From: a virus
DNA length: 64,000 nt
Direction: 5' to 3' (one strand)
IMG/VR virus record: IMGVR_UViG_3300025154_000061
Location: 28,260-92,259 of that record
Below the pieces are notes generated by a model that saw nothing but the letters and a program-made list of their open reading frames with translations, was not told the origin of the DNA and did not search any database. A program made the translations under genes and the position numbers. Shown in pieces: positions 27,900-35,384 of the stretch (position 1 is its first letter; each line of letters starts with the position of its first letter).

Positions 27900-28445
27900 G
27901 TGGGCGAAGAGCAGAGGGCAACGCAGGCGGCGGGGCGCAAGCTCGTGATCGCGGATCTCGGGCTCGTGAACCGGGCGATCTCGGCCGCCTTCAAGGCGGG
28001 CAGCGACTACAAGCTGCTCGAAGTGGGCGCGCGCTTGCAGGAAGACAAGCGGCTTCCGCCGAAAGACGTGCTCTTGCAGCGCGCCATGAACCAAGCGGGG
28101 ATCCCGAACGGGCTGCCCGTCTTCGACGTGGCGTCGGGGGCCGACCCCGCGACGGTGGCGCTGCGCGTCAAGCACGAGGTCGCCGAGGGCGAGGGGCGCC
28201 CGACGCCCACGATCGGCGACTACCTGCGCCGGGCTCGCGCCGGGCGGCCGCAGGGCGAGATCGCCAAGGCGGCCGGGATCTCGGTCGAGACGCTCGCGCG
28301 CTACGAGAGCGACGGCGTCGCGCAGAAGGGCGAGATCCTGGCCAAGATCGGCGACGCCCTCGGGGTGCCGAAGGCGCACGCCGCCCTTTGGATCAAGCTC
28401 GCCGACGCGACCAAGGGCGCCAAGACCCCCGCTGCCGCCGCCTGA
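27900..28445 (+). CDS. XRE-type HTH protein
   Basis: 181 residues, GTG after GGGGGCG. The C-terminal half has an XRE-like helix-turn-helix: IGDYLRRARAGRPQGEIAKAAGISVETLARYE...KIGDALGV (about residues 102-155). The N-terminal half is helical. Probably a DNA-binding regulator. Expressed from the promoter just upstream. Confidence 0.72.
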   Translation: MGEEQRATQAAGRKLVIADLGLVNRAISAAFKAGSDYKLLEVGARLQEDKRLPPKDVLLQRAMNQAGIPNGLPVFDVASGADPATVALRVKHEVAEGEGRPTPTIGDYLRRARAGRPQGEIAKAAGISVETLARYESDGVAQKGEILAKIGDALGVPKAHAALWIKLADATKGAKTPAAAA

Positions 28446-28520
28446 CCCGTCCCCGGGGCTGCCTGCGTTGGGGCGGGCGCTCCGGGGGCTTGGGTCTTCG
28501 CCTCGTCGAAAGGCCCGCCT

Positions 28521-28997
28521 ATGACTTCGATTGTCGTTTCAATCCTCGCCGCCCTCGCGCTGCAACCGACGAGCAAGATCTCGAAGCCCGAGGCCGTCGC
28601 CTTCGCGATCGTGGCGCACGTCTGCGCCTGCCTTCATGACGTGCCGCCCGTCGAAGCGATCGCGAACGCCTACGTCGAGAGCCGCTTCGACAACGCCGCC
28701 GAGGCCGGGCACGGTCGGGGGCGCTTCCAAGTTCTCTGCGGCCCGGGTCGGCGTTGGTGCTCGCCGTTGGTTTGGGCGTTCAAGCTCGACGTGCGCGGCC
28801 CGATCCTGAACGCCTACGAAGGGGCGCGTCGCATGGGCGCGTTCTTGCACGACTGGCGCCCGGCCGTGCGCGCCCGCTACCTTTGCCACTACAACGCGGG
28901 CTCGCGCTGCGACGCCGACGGGCGCCGCCACGAAAGGCGCGTGAAGGCCGTTCTCGCGAGGCTCGCCGATCGCCTGCCCGATTCCCGCGCCTTCTGA
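28521..28997 (+). CDS. Secreted SLT-type lytic transglycosylase
   Basis: 158 residues. A hydrophobic N-terminus (TSIVVSILAALAL) looks like a signal peptide or signal anchor. Then come ANAYVESRF (catalytic Glu), GRGRFQVLCG and CHYNAGSR, the order of the goose-lysozyme-like SLT transglycosylase fold. It cleaves peptidoglycan and may be the endolysin, exported by the host secretion system. Cys pairs could form disulfides outside the cytoplasm. Confidence 0.75.
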   Translation: MTSIVVSILAALALQPTSKISKPEAVAFAIVAHVCACLHDVPPVEAIANAYVESRFDNAAEAGHGRGRFQVLCGPGRRWCSPLVWAFKLDVRGPILNAYEGARRMGAFLHDWRPAVRARYLCHYNAGSRCDADGRRHERRVKAVLARLADRLPDSRAF

Positions 28998-29004
28998 CCT
29001 GCGA

Positions 29005-29033
29005 GCGACGCACGGGCACGCCGACGCGTAGAA
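29005..29033 (+). promoter_or_regulatory. GCGACG-N16-CGTAGAA promoter, copy 2
   Basis: GCGACG 29005-29010, CGTAGAA 29027-29033, then CCGGGCGAAC. Located in the short gap after the transglycosylase gene, 27 bases before ATG 29060. Confidence 0.85.
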
Positions 29034-29059
29034 CCGGGCGAACAAGCAAGGGGTCGAGA

Positions 29060-29914
29060 ATGTCGAAGCCCGTTCCGCCCGAATTCAAAGAGAGCGTGCT
29101 CGGTCTGCTCGTCGACCGGATCAAGGCGGCCCGGCCCGAGGTCGTGGTCGTGGGGGTCGTCGACGCGACCTACAAGTCGCCCGTCTGCTCGATCGTCTTC
29201 GACGCCGACCCGCTCGATCCCGAGGGCACGACCCGCAAGACGATCGCGCAGGCCGAACAAGACAACGCGCCCGGCCCGATCGCGTTCGACCTGGGCTTCG
29301 CCAAGCCCTACGGCAGCGACAAGACGAAGGTCACGCTTCATTCGCGCAAGTGGTCGTTCGGCGCCGACGAGTCGAAGACGTTGACGCAGAGGCGCGACGG
29401 CGACTTCAACCTCTCGCTCGGCGCGGTGTGGGTGCTCGACGTGCTCGACGACGTCAAGCGCTGCCGCCTCGCCAAGAAGAAGGCGGCCGAGGATCGCGCC
29501 GTGATCGTCGAGGCGGTCTTCGAGAAGCTCGGCTCGAAGTTCTGCGACCCCTCGACGGGCGCGCCCTTCGCCCGCCGCGAAGACGGCACGGCCCCGGGTT
29601 CCTACCGTATGAACGCCGCGAGCGATCGAACGCGCCTCGACGTCGTGCGCGTCGACCCTTCGGGCGTCGACATTCCCTGCGTCAAGATCGAGGCCGTGCT
29701 TCACGGGGTGCCCCTCGACGCCGCCGAGCGCATCTTGCGCCGCCTCGTGCTCGAAGGCTTCGTCGACGAGGCGCCGCGCTGCCCGCCGAACGAGGTCTTG
29801 CGCAAGGCGTTCGCGCACGCCGACGCGACCCACGAAGAGCGCCTCGCCGAGCACGACGCCGCGTTCCTGCCCGGGGTCGACGCGCGGCCCGACCTCACCG
29901 ACCCGCGCGAATAG
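29060..29914 (+). CDS. Protein of unknown function
   Basis: 284 residues, ATG after AAGGGG. Mixed alpha/beta; KKKAAEDRAVIVEAVFEKLG is strongly helical. Several Asp/Arg-rich segments but no recognised motif. First gene of a rightward run driven by the promoter at 29005. Soluble, no signal peptide. Confidence 0.6.
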   Translation: MSKPVPPEFKESVLGLLVDRIKAARPEVVVVGVVDATYKSPVCSIVFDADPLDPEGTTRKTIAQAEQDNAPGPIAFDLGFAKPYGSDKTKVTLHSRKWSFGADESKTLTQRRDGDFNLSLGAVWVLDVLDDVKRCRLAKKKAAEDRAVIVEAVFEKLGSKFCDPSTGAPFARREDGTAPGSYRMNAASDRTRLDVVRVDPSGVDIPCVKIEAVLHGVPLDAAERILRRLVLEGFVDEAPRCPPNEVLRKAFAHADATHEERLAEHDAAFLPGVDARPDLTDPRE

Positions 29915-29923
29915 GGGCGACCC

Positions 29924-30463
29924 ATGACGACGACCACGACAGCGCCCGAGACGGGCGCCGAAGAAGCGCTCGGTTGGCTTGGCGGCGACGCCGCCCGCCT
30001 GACCGCGCTCGCGAAGCGCTGCGCCCGCATCGTCGACAAGCTCGCCCCGATCGGCGACGAACTGCGCACGCAAGACAACCTCGGCACGAGCGATCCCGTC
30101 TTCATCGTTCAGCAGAAGCGCCGGATCTATGGCGGCGACGAGGGCTACGGCGATCACGTTTGGGTCAACGACGGGTGCGAGGCCGACGAGGAAGATCACA
30201 AGCGCTTCGACGAACTCGACCGGAACTTCGACGAGATCCCCGAGGGGTGGTCGCGCCTCGACTACGTCGACGTCTTCGACTTCGTGCGTGCGTGCTTCAC
30301 CCGCAAGGCGGCCGAGCGCTACCTCGAAGAGAATCGCCACAACCTGACCGAGCCCCGGATCTGGACCGACACCGCCTATCGCAATCGCGAATGGATCGAA
30401 CTGCGGGCGCTCTTCGTCGAGTGCTCGCAGATCGTCGAGGAAGAGCGGGGCCGCCCGCTATGA
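29924..30463 (+). CDS. Conserved phage protein of unknown function
   Basis: 179 residues. The pattern VQQKRRIYGGDEGYGDHVWV ... DVFDFVRACFT ... YLEENRHNL and YRNREW is one I associate with widespread small phage proteins without known role. Predicted soluble and cytoplasmic. Stop overlaps the next ATG (ATGA). Confidence 0.65.
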   Translation: MTTTTTAPETGAEEALGWLGGDAARLTALAKRCARIVDKLAPIGDELRTQDNLGTSDPVFIVQQKRRIYGGDEGYGDHVWVNDGCEADEEDHKRFDELDRNFDEIPEGWSRLDYVDVFDFVRACFTRKAAERYLEENRHNLTEPRIWTDTAYRNREWIELRALFVECSQIVEEERGRPL

Positions 30464-30675
30464 CGCTCGCGACCTGCAACCCCGCGCTCGCGACGGCCGT
30501 CGGTGCGGCGGTAGGGCTGGCGCTCTTTCTCGCTGCGATCGGCCTCGGCGCGCTCGTGCGTGGGCTCGTGCGGGATCGTGAGTTCCGACGTTGGGCGCTG
30601 CGCGAGAGCGCCGAGATCGCAGCATGGATCGCCCTCACCCTATCCGCGCTCGCCCTTCTTCGGTCGTGCGCATGA
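30460..30675 (+). CDS. Small two-helix membrane protein (holin candidate)
   Basis: 71 residues with two hydrophobic segments, AVGAAVGLALFLAAIGLGALV and AAWIALTLSALALL, separated by a charged loop (RDREFRRWALRE). Size and topology would suit a class II holin, and a transglycosylase gene lies about 1.5 kb upstream. No sequence family recognised, so holin is only a suggestion. Confidence 0.55.
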   Translation: MTLATCNPALATAVGAAVGLALFLAAIGLGALVRGLVRDREFRRWALRESAEIAAWIALTLSALALLRSCA

Positions 30676-30935
30676 CGACCAAGGCCGAGGCCCGCGTAGG
30701 CGAGATCGTGGTTGCCGCCATGCGCGCGATCGCGGCCCGGGGCGACCGGGCGATCGTCTTCGTGACGCAGGGGCGCCGCGTCGAGAGCGATCTCGCGCCC
30801 GTCGTGGCGCGCGGGATCGACGACGTGCGCTTCGCCGAGGCCGTGCTCGTGCTGTCGGCGAACGGCTCGTCGATCGTCGTCGCCAAGAACAACCACGGGC
30901 GCCCCGAGGCGATCCCGCTCGACGAGCAATCGTGA
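30672..30935 (+). CDS. Small unknown protein
   Basis: 87 residues, coupled to the membrane-protein gene and to the next gene. A beta-alpha pattern (AIVFVTQGRR, AEAVLVLSANGSSIVVAKN) suggests a compact alpha/beta fold. Function unknown. Confidence 0.5.
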   Translation: MTTKAEARVGEIVVAAMRAIAARGDRAIVFVTQGRRVESDLAPVVARGIDDVRFAEAVLVLSANGSSIVVAKNNHGRPEAIPLDEQS

Positions 30936-31111
30936 ACCGCGCCGACGACCTCGCCCTCGTGCTCGAAGTCTTCGCCGTGCGTTGGGTCGGGCAGACCTGC
31001 GCCCGCCTCGCTGGCGCGCAGACGTGGGCCTACGACCTCGACGTTCGCGAAGTGGGCTACCTCGCCCGGGTCGTGACGTTGATCGCGACGCCTGCCCCGC
31101 CTGACGCGTAG
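30932..31111 (+). CDS. Very small unknown protein
   Basis: 59 residues with a GTG start overlapping the previous stop. Its TAG stop lies inside the CGTAGAA box of the next promoter. Mostly helical and hydrophobic. Supported by coupling and codon use rather than homology. Confidence 0.45.
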   Translation: MNRADDLALVLEVFAVRWVGQTCARLAGAQTWAYDLDVREVGYLARVVTLIATPAPPDA

Positions 31112-31113
31112 AA
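31085..31113 (+). promoter_or_regulatory. GCGACG-N16-CGTAGAA promoter, copy 3
   Basis: GCGACG 31085-31090, CGTAGAA 31107-31113, then GGGGCGAACG as at 27863. 27 bases before GTG 31140 of the first of three tagged genes in a row. Confidence 0.85.
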
Positions 31114-31139
31114 GGGGCGAACGCTTCGAGGGGATCGCC

Positions 31140-31349
31140 GTGAAGCTCGCCGACGCCCGCCAACGCCACGACGAACGCACGCCGCGCGAGGTGCCGATCG
31201 TGCATTGGGCGGATCCCGCGCCTGACGCGCCGGGCTTTCGTTCGGTGCTCGCCGTCTGCGGGAACCTCGCGGGCTTCGCTGCGACGCACGCCTACGACAC
31301 GACCTGCCCCGAATGCCTCGCCCGGTTGCGCGAAAGGTCGGGGAAGTGA
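31140..31349 (+). CDS. Tagged small zinc-finger-like protein
   Basis: 69 residues. N-terminal tag VKLADARQRH, then a short linker and a C-terminal region with VCGNL and TTCPECLARL, which could bind zinc. First of three adjacent genes whose products begin with the same tag. GTG start chosen because it begins the tag and the site sits 27 bases after the promoter. Confidence 0.6.
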   Translation: MKLADARQRHDERTPREVPIVHWADPAPDAPGFRSVLAVCGNLAGFAATHAYDTTCPECLARLRERSGK

Positions 31350-31759
31350 AGCTCGCCGACGCCCGCGATCGCTTCGTGCGTGGCGTCCCGACGTCGACGC
31401 CGCCCTTCACCGCTTCCGAACTGCTCGCCGCGTTGAAGGCGGCCCGCCTTCCGCTGACCGCTGGCGAGTTCGACGCAACGCACGAGTGGGCGATCCGCTA
31501 CGGGCTGCCGCTCGCAGACGTGGTCGAGCGCATGAAGAAGGCGACCGACGACAAGGCCCTCGAACGCGCACAACGCAAGCGCCTCGACGCCAGCGCTCGC
31601 GCGCAGATCGACGCCGCGTTCGAGGCCCGCGAGCATTCGCCCGAAGCGCACGAGAGCCGCACCGCTGCGGATCTCTACCGGGAGGGGCACACTGTAGCCG
31701 ACGCGGTCGCGATCGTCGTGGAATCGGCCGCCGCGTTCGCCAAGAGGGGCAGGCCGTGA
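31346..31759 (+). CDS. Tagged helical protein
   Basis: 137 residues, GTG overlapping the previous stop. Begins VKLADARDRFVRGVPTSTP; the next gene starts with a nearly identical 20-residue block, although the rest differs. The body is alpha-helical and charged (ERMKKATDDKALERAQRKR). Function unknown. Confidence 0.62.
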   Translation: MKLADARDRFVRGVPTSTPPFTASELLAALKAARLPLTAGEFDATHEWAIRYGLPLADVVERMKKATDDKALERAQRKRLDASARAQIDAAFEAREHSPEAHESRTAADLYREGHTVADAVAIVVESAAAFAKRGRP

Positions 31760-32484
31760 AGCTCGCCGACGTGCGCGCCCGCTTCGAGAAGGGGGTTCCG
31801 ACCTCGACGCCCGAGGTCGAGGCCGTGACCGAGCCCGCCGAGCGCCCCGAAGACTACGGGCCGCACCTCTTCTCGACCCGCGAGCAACTCGAAAAGCTCG
31901 CCGACGCGTTCAAGGCTGGCGCGGTGTCGGCGAGTGCCTTCGGCGAGGCGTTCGCCCGCGTGGGTCGTTCGTTCGCCCACGGCTTCGGCACGCCGCCGAC
32001 GTTCGTAATGTCGCTCGAACTGGCCGAGGCATACAAGAAGGCCGGGATCTCGGGCGTCAGCGTCGAGGGGCCGACGGTCGATCGCGTCGCCGGGATCAAG
32101 GTCGTGACGAGCCCGCACGTTCCAAAGGGGACCGTGCTAGTCGTCGGCGACGATCCATTCGCGGGGGTGAAGGGGATCTTCGACGACCCGCCCGCGCACC
32201 CCGCCTGTCGGTGCGGGATCGATCACGGCTTCATGGCCGAAGACGCGCTCGCGCTGTCGAGGATCTCGGCCGACCCGTGCGGCTTCGAGGCCCGCTTCCC
32301 GCGCCTCTTGAATCGCGACTTCAAGTTCGCCGCGCAGGCTCGCGCCGCAGGGCTCGCCGCCGCCGCGTGGGTCGTGCGCCTCTTCGCCTCGGTGGTCGGA
32401 GGCAGTCGACCGCCCGAACCCCGCGCCCGGTCGCCTACCTGCGCCCGGTTCGGGGCGCTTCTTGCGTGTCAACCGATAGGCTAG
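31756..32484 (+). CDS. Tagged protein of unknown function
   Basis: 242 residues. Starts VKLADVRARFEKGVPTSTP. A central part contains VTSPHVPKGTVLVVGDDP and PAHPACRCGIDHG. A hydrophobic Ala-rich stretch (AAQARAAGLAAAAWVVRLFASVV, shown only in part here as AGLAAAAWVVRLF) could be a membrane segment. The stop TAG lies in an 18-base perfect palindrome. Third of three tandem tagged genes. Confidence 0.6.
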   Translation: MKLADVRARFEKGVPTSTPEVEAVTEPAERPEDYGPHLFSTREQLEKLADAFKAGAVSASAFGEAFARVGRSFAHGFGTPPTFVMSLELAEAYKKAGISGVSVEGPTVDRVAGIKVVTSPHVPKGTVLVVGDDPFAGVKGIFDDPPAHPACRCGIDHGFMAEDALALSRISADPCGFEARFPRLLNRDFKFAAQARAAGLAAAAWVVRLFASVVGGSRPPEPRARSPTCARFGALLACQPIG

Positions 32485-32491
32485 CCTATCG
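32474..32491. promoter_or_regulatory. Perfect 18-base palindrome (TAGGC type)
   Basis: CGATAGGCTAGCCTATCG is its own reverse complement. Its core TAGGCTAGCCTA fits the TAGGCNNGCCTA sites seen at 48404, 56249 and 57381. It covers the stop codon of the preceding gene and lies about 30 bases before the duplicated leader at 32521. A dimeric repressor site is a reasonable reading. Confidence 0.5.
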
Positions 32492-32520
32492 CCAACCCCG
32501 CACGCCAAGCCGACCCGCGA

Positions 32521-32600
32521 ACAATCGACACAAGCCCTTCGCTTTTTTCTTGCGACGTTTACGCCCTAGACGTAAAAGGAAGGCGTCGGCAATGACGCCG
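32521..32600 (+). repeat. 80-base duplicated leader, copy 1
   Basis: Matches 33989-34068 at 79 of 80 bases. Contains TTTACG-N7-CGTAAA and GGCGTC-N6-GACGCC inverted repeats, AAGGAAGG, and an ATG at 32592 opening a six-codon frame (MTPRRG, stop 32610-32612) just before the gene at 32615. Probably a promoter plus leader; TTGCGA-N17-TAAAAG could be its hexamers. Confidence 0.8.
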
Positions 32601-32614
32601 CGCAGGGGTTGAAG

Positions 32615-32935
32615 ATGAACGCCGTTCAGACCGAGACGATTCGCCAGTTCGTGACCCTCACGCCCGAGAGCCTGCGCTCGAACGGCCGCACCTTCAAGCG
32701 CACGACGACGCTCTTCGGCGCCGGGACCGAGGTCGTCTTCGCGTGGGCGAGCAAGCGCAAGGGCGCCTTCTGCGCCGACAAGGTCGTCGCGACGGTCGCC
32801 TACGACCACGCGAGCGACACCTACGGGATCAAGGTCGTTCGGTTCGACGGCGTCACCTTCGCGACCGAGACGCTCGCCGACCTCGACGGCGCGACCTTCG
32901 AGGCGTTCGAGAACGTCGCCGCGATCGCGGCGTAG
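32615..32935 (+). CDS. Unknown protein behind duplicated leader, first copy
   Basis: 106 residues; ATG 32615 preferred over TTG 32609 because the leader frame ends at 32612. Beta-rich with positively charged patches (FKRTTTLF, ASKRKGAF). The gene downstream of the second leader copy (34085) encodes a different protein, so the leader, not the product, is shared. Confidence 0.6.
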   Translation: MNAVQTETIRQFVTLTPESLRSNGRTFKRTTTLFGAGTEVVFAWASKRKGAFCADKVVATVAYDHASDTYGIKVVRFDGVTFATETLADLDGATFEAFENVAAIAA

Positions 32936-32947
32936 GGGGGGGCGGCC

Positions 32948-33154
32948 ATGAAAGAGCACTGCGGGAACTGCGCGAAGACGCGCACCTTGTTCGACGTGAC
33001 CGGGGCGCTCGCCTCTCACACGACCTGCGGCGTCGAGGCCGTGATCGGCGAGGCGACCGATCAACCCCCGAAGCGCTGCGTCTGTCAGAACGTCTACGAC
33101 GAGACGAAGCCCGAGGGCTGCCCGGGTTGGGCGAAAGCGGCGGTGACGCGATGA
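32948..33154 (+). CDS. Small Cys-rich protein
   Basis: 68 residues with CGNCAKTR, TTCG, RCVCQN and GCPGW; five to seven cysteines could bind zinc. Coupled to the next gene by ATGA-type overlap. Function unknown. Confidence 0.55.
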   Translation: MKEHCGNCAKTRTLFDVTGALASHTTCGVEAVIGEATDQPPKRCVCQNVYDETKPEGCPGWAKAAVTR

Positions 33155-33366
33155 CCTGCGAGCGCCAGATCGACGGGCTGTATATGGTGCGTGGGCTCGG
33201 GGCGCCCTTCCTCATGGCCGACAAGCCCCGCAAGCTCGGGATGACCGACCCCGCCCGTAAGGGGTGGGCGTTCGCCCGTACCAACGGGCTGTCGTTCGGT
33301 TGGGGGCACAAGACCCGCAAGGCGTGCTTGGTCGAGATTGAACGCGTCATGAACCGCGACGCGTGA
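33151..33366 (+). CDS. Small unknown protein
   Basis: 71 residues, rich in Gly, Arg and aromatics (GWAFARTNGLSFGWGHKTRK). Overlaps the preceding stop. No family recognised. Confidence 0.5.
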   Translation: MTCERQIDGLYMVRGLGAPFLMADKPRKLGMTDPARKGWAFARTNGLSFGWGHKTRKACLVEIERVMNRDA

Positions 33367-33376
33367 GGGGGCAGCC

Positions 33377-33946
33377 GTGATCGAACGACACGAGATCTTG
33401 ATCGCCAGCGTGGCCGAGGGGGACGTCGTTACCTATTGGTCGAGGAAGAGAAAGCAAGTGCGCACGGGGCGCGTCGTGCTCGTGCGGCCGCGCAAGCATA
33501 CCTTGAAGGTCGAGCACGCGCGCGGCTTCAACGAAGAGATCGACCCCGCCGACGTGCGCCGCGTCGAGCGCGAGGGGCCGCCGCCGTTGACCGAGGCGCA
33601 GGCCGCCGCGTTGAAGCACACCCTCGACGGGATCGACGCCTGCCTCGATTTGCTCGCCAGCGACGAGAAGGCCCCGCCCGCCGTTCACCCGTTCAAGGCT
33701 GCGGTCGAAGCCGCCCTCTCGCGTGGCGGCGTCTTGAAGGGCGATCTCTGCGACGCCCTCGGGCGGGGCTCGCGCCCGGCTTGGTTCACCGAGATCATGG
33801 GACGGGTCGAGAGGGGCACGGCGACGATCGACGAGATCGGATCGATCGCTGTCGTCTGCGCCAAGCACGACCCCGAGGCGACTCGCCGCGCTCGCTACCT
33901 GCGGGATCTCGTGCTGCTCGCCTTCGACTTCGGCACCTACCAATAG
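33377..33946 (+). CDS. Unknown protein with SH3-like N-terminus
   Basis: 189 residues, GTG after GGGGGCAGCC. Residues about 10-55 (GDVVTYWSRKRKQVRTGRVVLVR) look like a small beta-barrel. The C-terminal half is helical, including KGDLCDALGRGSRPAWFTEIM, which could be an HTH. Function unknown. Confidence 0.58.
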   Translation: MIERHEILIASVAEGDVVTYWSRKRKQVRTGRVVLVRPRKHTLKVEHARGFNEEIDPADVRRVEREGPPPLTEAQAAALKHTLDGIDACLDLLASDEKAPPAVHPFKAAVEAALSRGGVLKGDLCDALGRGSRPAWFTEIMGRVERGTATIDEIGSIAVVCAKHDPEATRRARYLRDLVLLAFDFGTYQ

Positions 33947-33988
33947 ACAGCCCTATCGCTCGGCCTCGCCTGCCGTGCGGCCTTCCCG

Positions 33989-34068
33989 ACAATCGACACA
34001 AGCCCTTCGCTTTTTTCTTGCGACGCTTACGCCCTAGACGTAAAAGGAAGGCGTCGGCAATGACGCCG
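33989..34068 (+). repeat. 80-base duplicated leader, copy 2
   Basis: Single difference from copy 1 (C for T in the first inverted repeat). The six-codon MTPRRG frame is preserved, but here it is not closed by a stop and runs out of frame into the following gene. Precedes ATG 34085 by 16 bases. Confidence 0.8.
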
Positions 34069-34084
34069 AGGCGAGGGGCCGAAG

Positions 34085-34312
34085 ATGGAAATGGTTCAGG
34101 CGGTTCGTAGCGAGATCGTGAAAGACACGTTCCCCGGTTCGCGTCGCCCCTACGGCGTGCGCGTCTACCTGACCACGAACTACGGCACCGAGATCAAGGC
34201 CGTCGATACGTTCAACGGGGGCACGGGCTACAAGACGCGCCCCGAGGCCCTCACCGCCGCGCGCGGCTTCGTCGCCGCCTACGCGCCGCACGTCTCAAAG
34301 ACCGGGAACTAG
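34085..34312 (+). CDS. Unknown protein behind duplicated leader, second copy
   Basis: 75 residues: MEMVQAVRSEIVKDTF, then a beta-rich middle with YGVRVYLTTNYG and GGTGYKTRPEAL. Could be a small nucleic-acid or protein-binding domain; no family recognised. Confidence 0.58.
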   Translation: MEMVQAVRSEIVKDTFPGSRRPYGVRVYLTTNYGTEIKAVDTFNGGTGYKTRPEALTAARGFVAAYAPHVSKTGN

Positions 34313-34321
34313 GGGATCAAG

Positions 34322-34783
34322 ATGGATCAAGCGACCTTCGACACCCGCGCCGCCCTCTACGTCGACGTCGTCTCGCGGCTCCCCTTCGGCCGCGCCTTCC
34401 GCGCCCGGTTCGCTGGCGTCTCGCCCGTGACCGGGATCCGCTTCAACGTCGGCGACCCCTGCCGCATGATCGACGGCCTCGGCTGCGTGCCTGACGCCGA
34501 TATGGGAACCGAGCGCCTCTCGATTCGACAGGGCGACACCGTCGCCCGCGTGCTCGACCGCTGCAACCTGCCGACCGTCGAGCGGGCGAAGGCGTGGGCG
34601 ACCCGCGCCGACGTGCGCATCGTCGCGACGGTCAACGCGCAGGGGAAGGCGACGCCCTACGCGGCCGACGCGCAAGGTCGCTTCGGGCGCTCGGGTTGGG
34701 GCGGTCACGTCGAGCCCATGACCGACAAGCAGATCGCCGCCCGCATGAACGCCGCGACGCTGCTTGTCGCGTGGCCGAAGTAG
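34322..34783 (+). CDS. Unknown protein
   Basis: 153 residues, ATG nine bases after the previous stop. N-terminal helix (TFDTRAALYVDVVSRLPFG) then mixed segments with GIRFNVGDPCRMI and RIVATVNAQGK. No motif recognised. Followed by the promoter at 34839. Confidence 0.55.
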   Translation: MDQATFDTRAALYVDVVSRLPFGRAFRARFAGVSPVTGIRFNVGDPCRMIDGLGCVPDADMGTERLSIRQGDTVARVLDRCNLPTVERAKAWATRADVRIVATVNAQGKATPYAADAQGRFGRSGWGGHVEPMTDKQIAARMNAATLLVAWPK

Positions 34784-34838
34784 CACCTCCTGCACCTCCT
34801 GCCGATCTGCGTTGCGCCTGCACCTCCTGCCCCTTCCC

Positions 34839-34867
34839 GCGACGCCCGACCCCTTCCTCTCGTAGAA
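34839..34867 (+). promoter_or_regulatory. GCGACG-N16-CGTAGAA promoter, copy 4
   Basis: GCGACG 34839-34844, CGTAGAA 34861-34867, then CTCGGCGAAG. In a clean intergenic gap, 30 bases before ATG 34897; the clamp gene lies two genes downstream. Confidence 0.87.
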
Positions 34868-34896
34868 CTCGGCGAAGACACCCCGCAGGGGCTACC

Positions 34897-35163
34897 ATGA
34901 CCGACGCCGCGCCCGTCAGAACGATCCCGAAGCTGACCCCGGTCGACTCGTCGAACATCAAGGCGATCGGCTACGCCAAGGCCGCCCGCGAGTTGTTCGT
35001 CGAGTTCAACAAGGGCGGGCTCTACGTCTATCTCGACGTCCCGCCCGAAGAGGCGCTCGCCTTCGTGAAGGCCGAGAGCCTCGGCTCGCACCTCGCCAAG
35101 CGGATCAAGCCGACCTTCCGCTTCGAGAAGTGCCCGTCGCAGCCCGTCGAGGTGAGGCCGTGA
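34897..35163 (+). CDS. KTSC-domain protein
   Basis: 88 residues. SSNIKAIGYAKAARELFVEF, GGLYVYLDVPPEEA and SLGSHLAKRIK match the order of the KTSC domain, a short fold found in phage and bacterial proteins and on some lysyl-tRNA synthetases. Molecular role unknown. First gene of the operon that carries the sliding clamp. Confidence 0.8.
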   Translation: MTDAAPVRTIPKLTPVDSSNIKAIGYAKAARELFVEFNKGGLYVYLDVPPEEALAFVKAESLGSHLAKRIKPTFRFEKCPSQPVEVRP

Positions 35164-35384
35164 AGCGCCAGCGCTGCGACGCCGACACGGGCGGCCCCGG
35201 GAAGCCTTGGAAGCATTGCACGCGGCCCGCCGTCGTGAAGATCTGGACGAAGGGCGGCGTCGAGCTTTGCTACTGCGACGAGCACAAGGCGCGGGCTAAC
35301 GACACGACGGGCCGCTACCATTCCGGCGCCGCCTCGACGCTGTCGCTCGTGCTCGAACCTGCGGGGGTTAACGATGCACTTTGA
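35160..35384 (+). CDS. Small Cys-containing protein
   Basis: 74 residues, GTG coupled to the KTSC gene, end overlapping dnaN. RCDAD, HCTRPAV and CYCDEHKAR suggest a small zinc finger. Function unknown. Confidence 0.55.
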   Translation: MKRQRCDADTGGPGKPWKHCTRPAVVKIWTKGGVELCYCDEHKARANDTTGRYHSGAASTLSLVLEPAGVNDAL

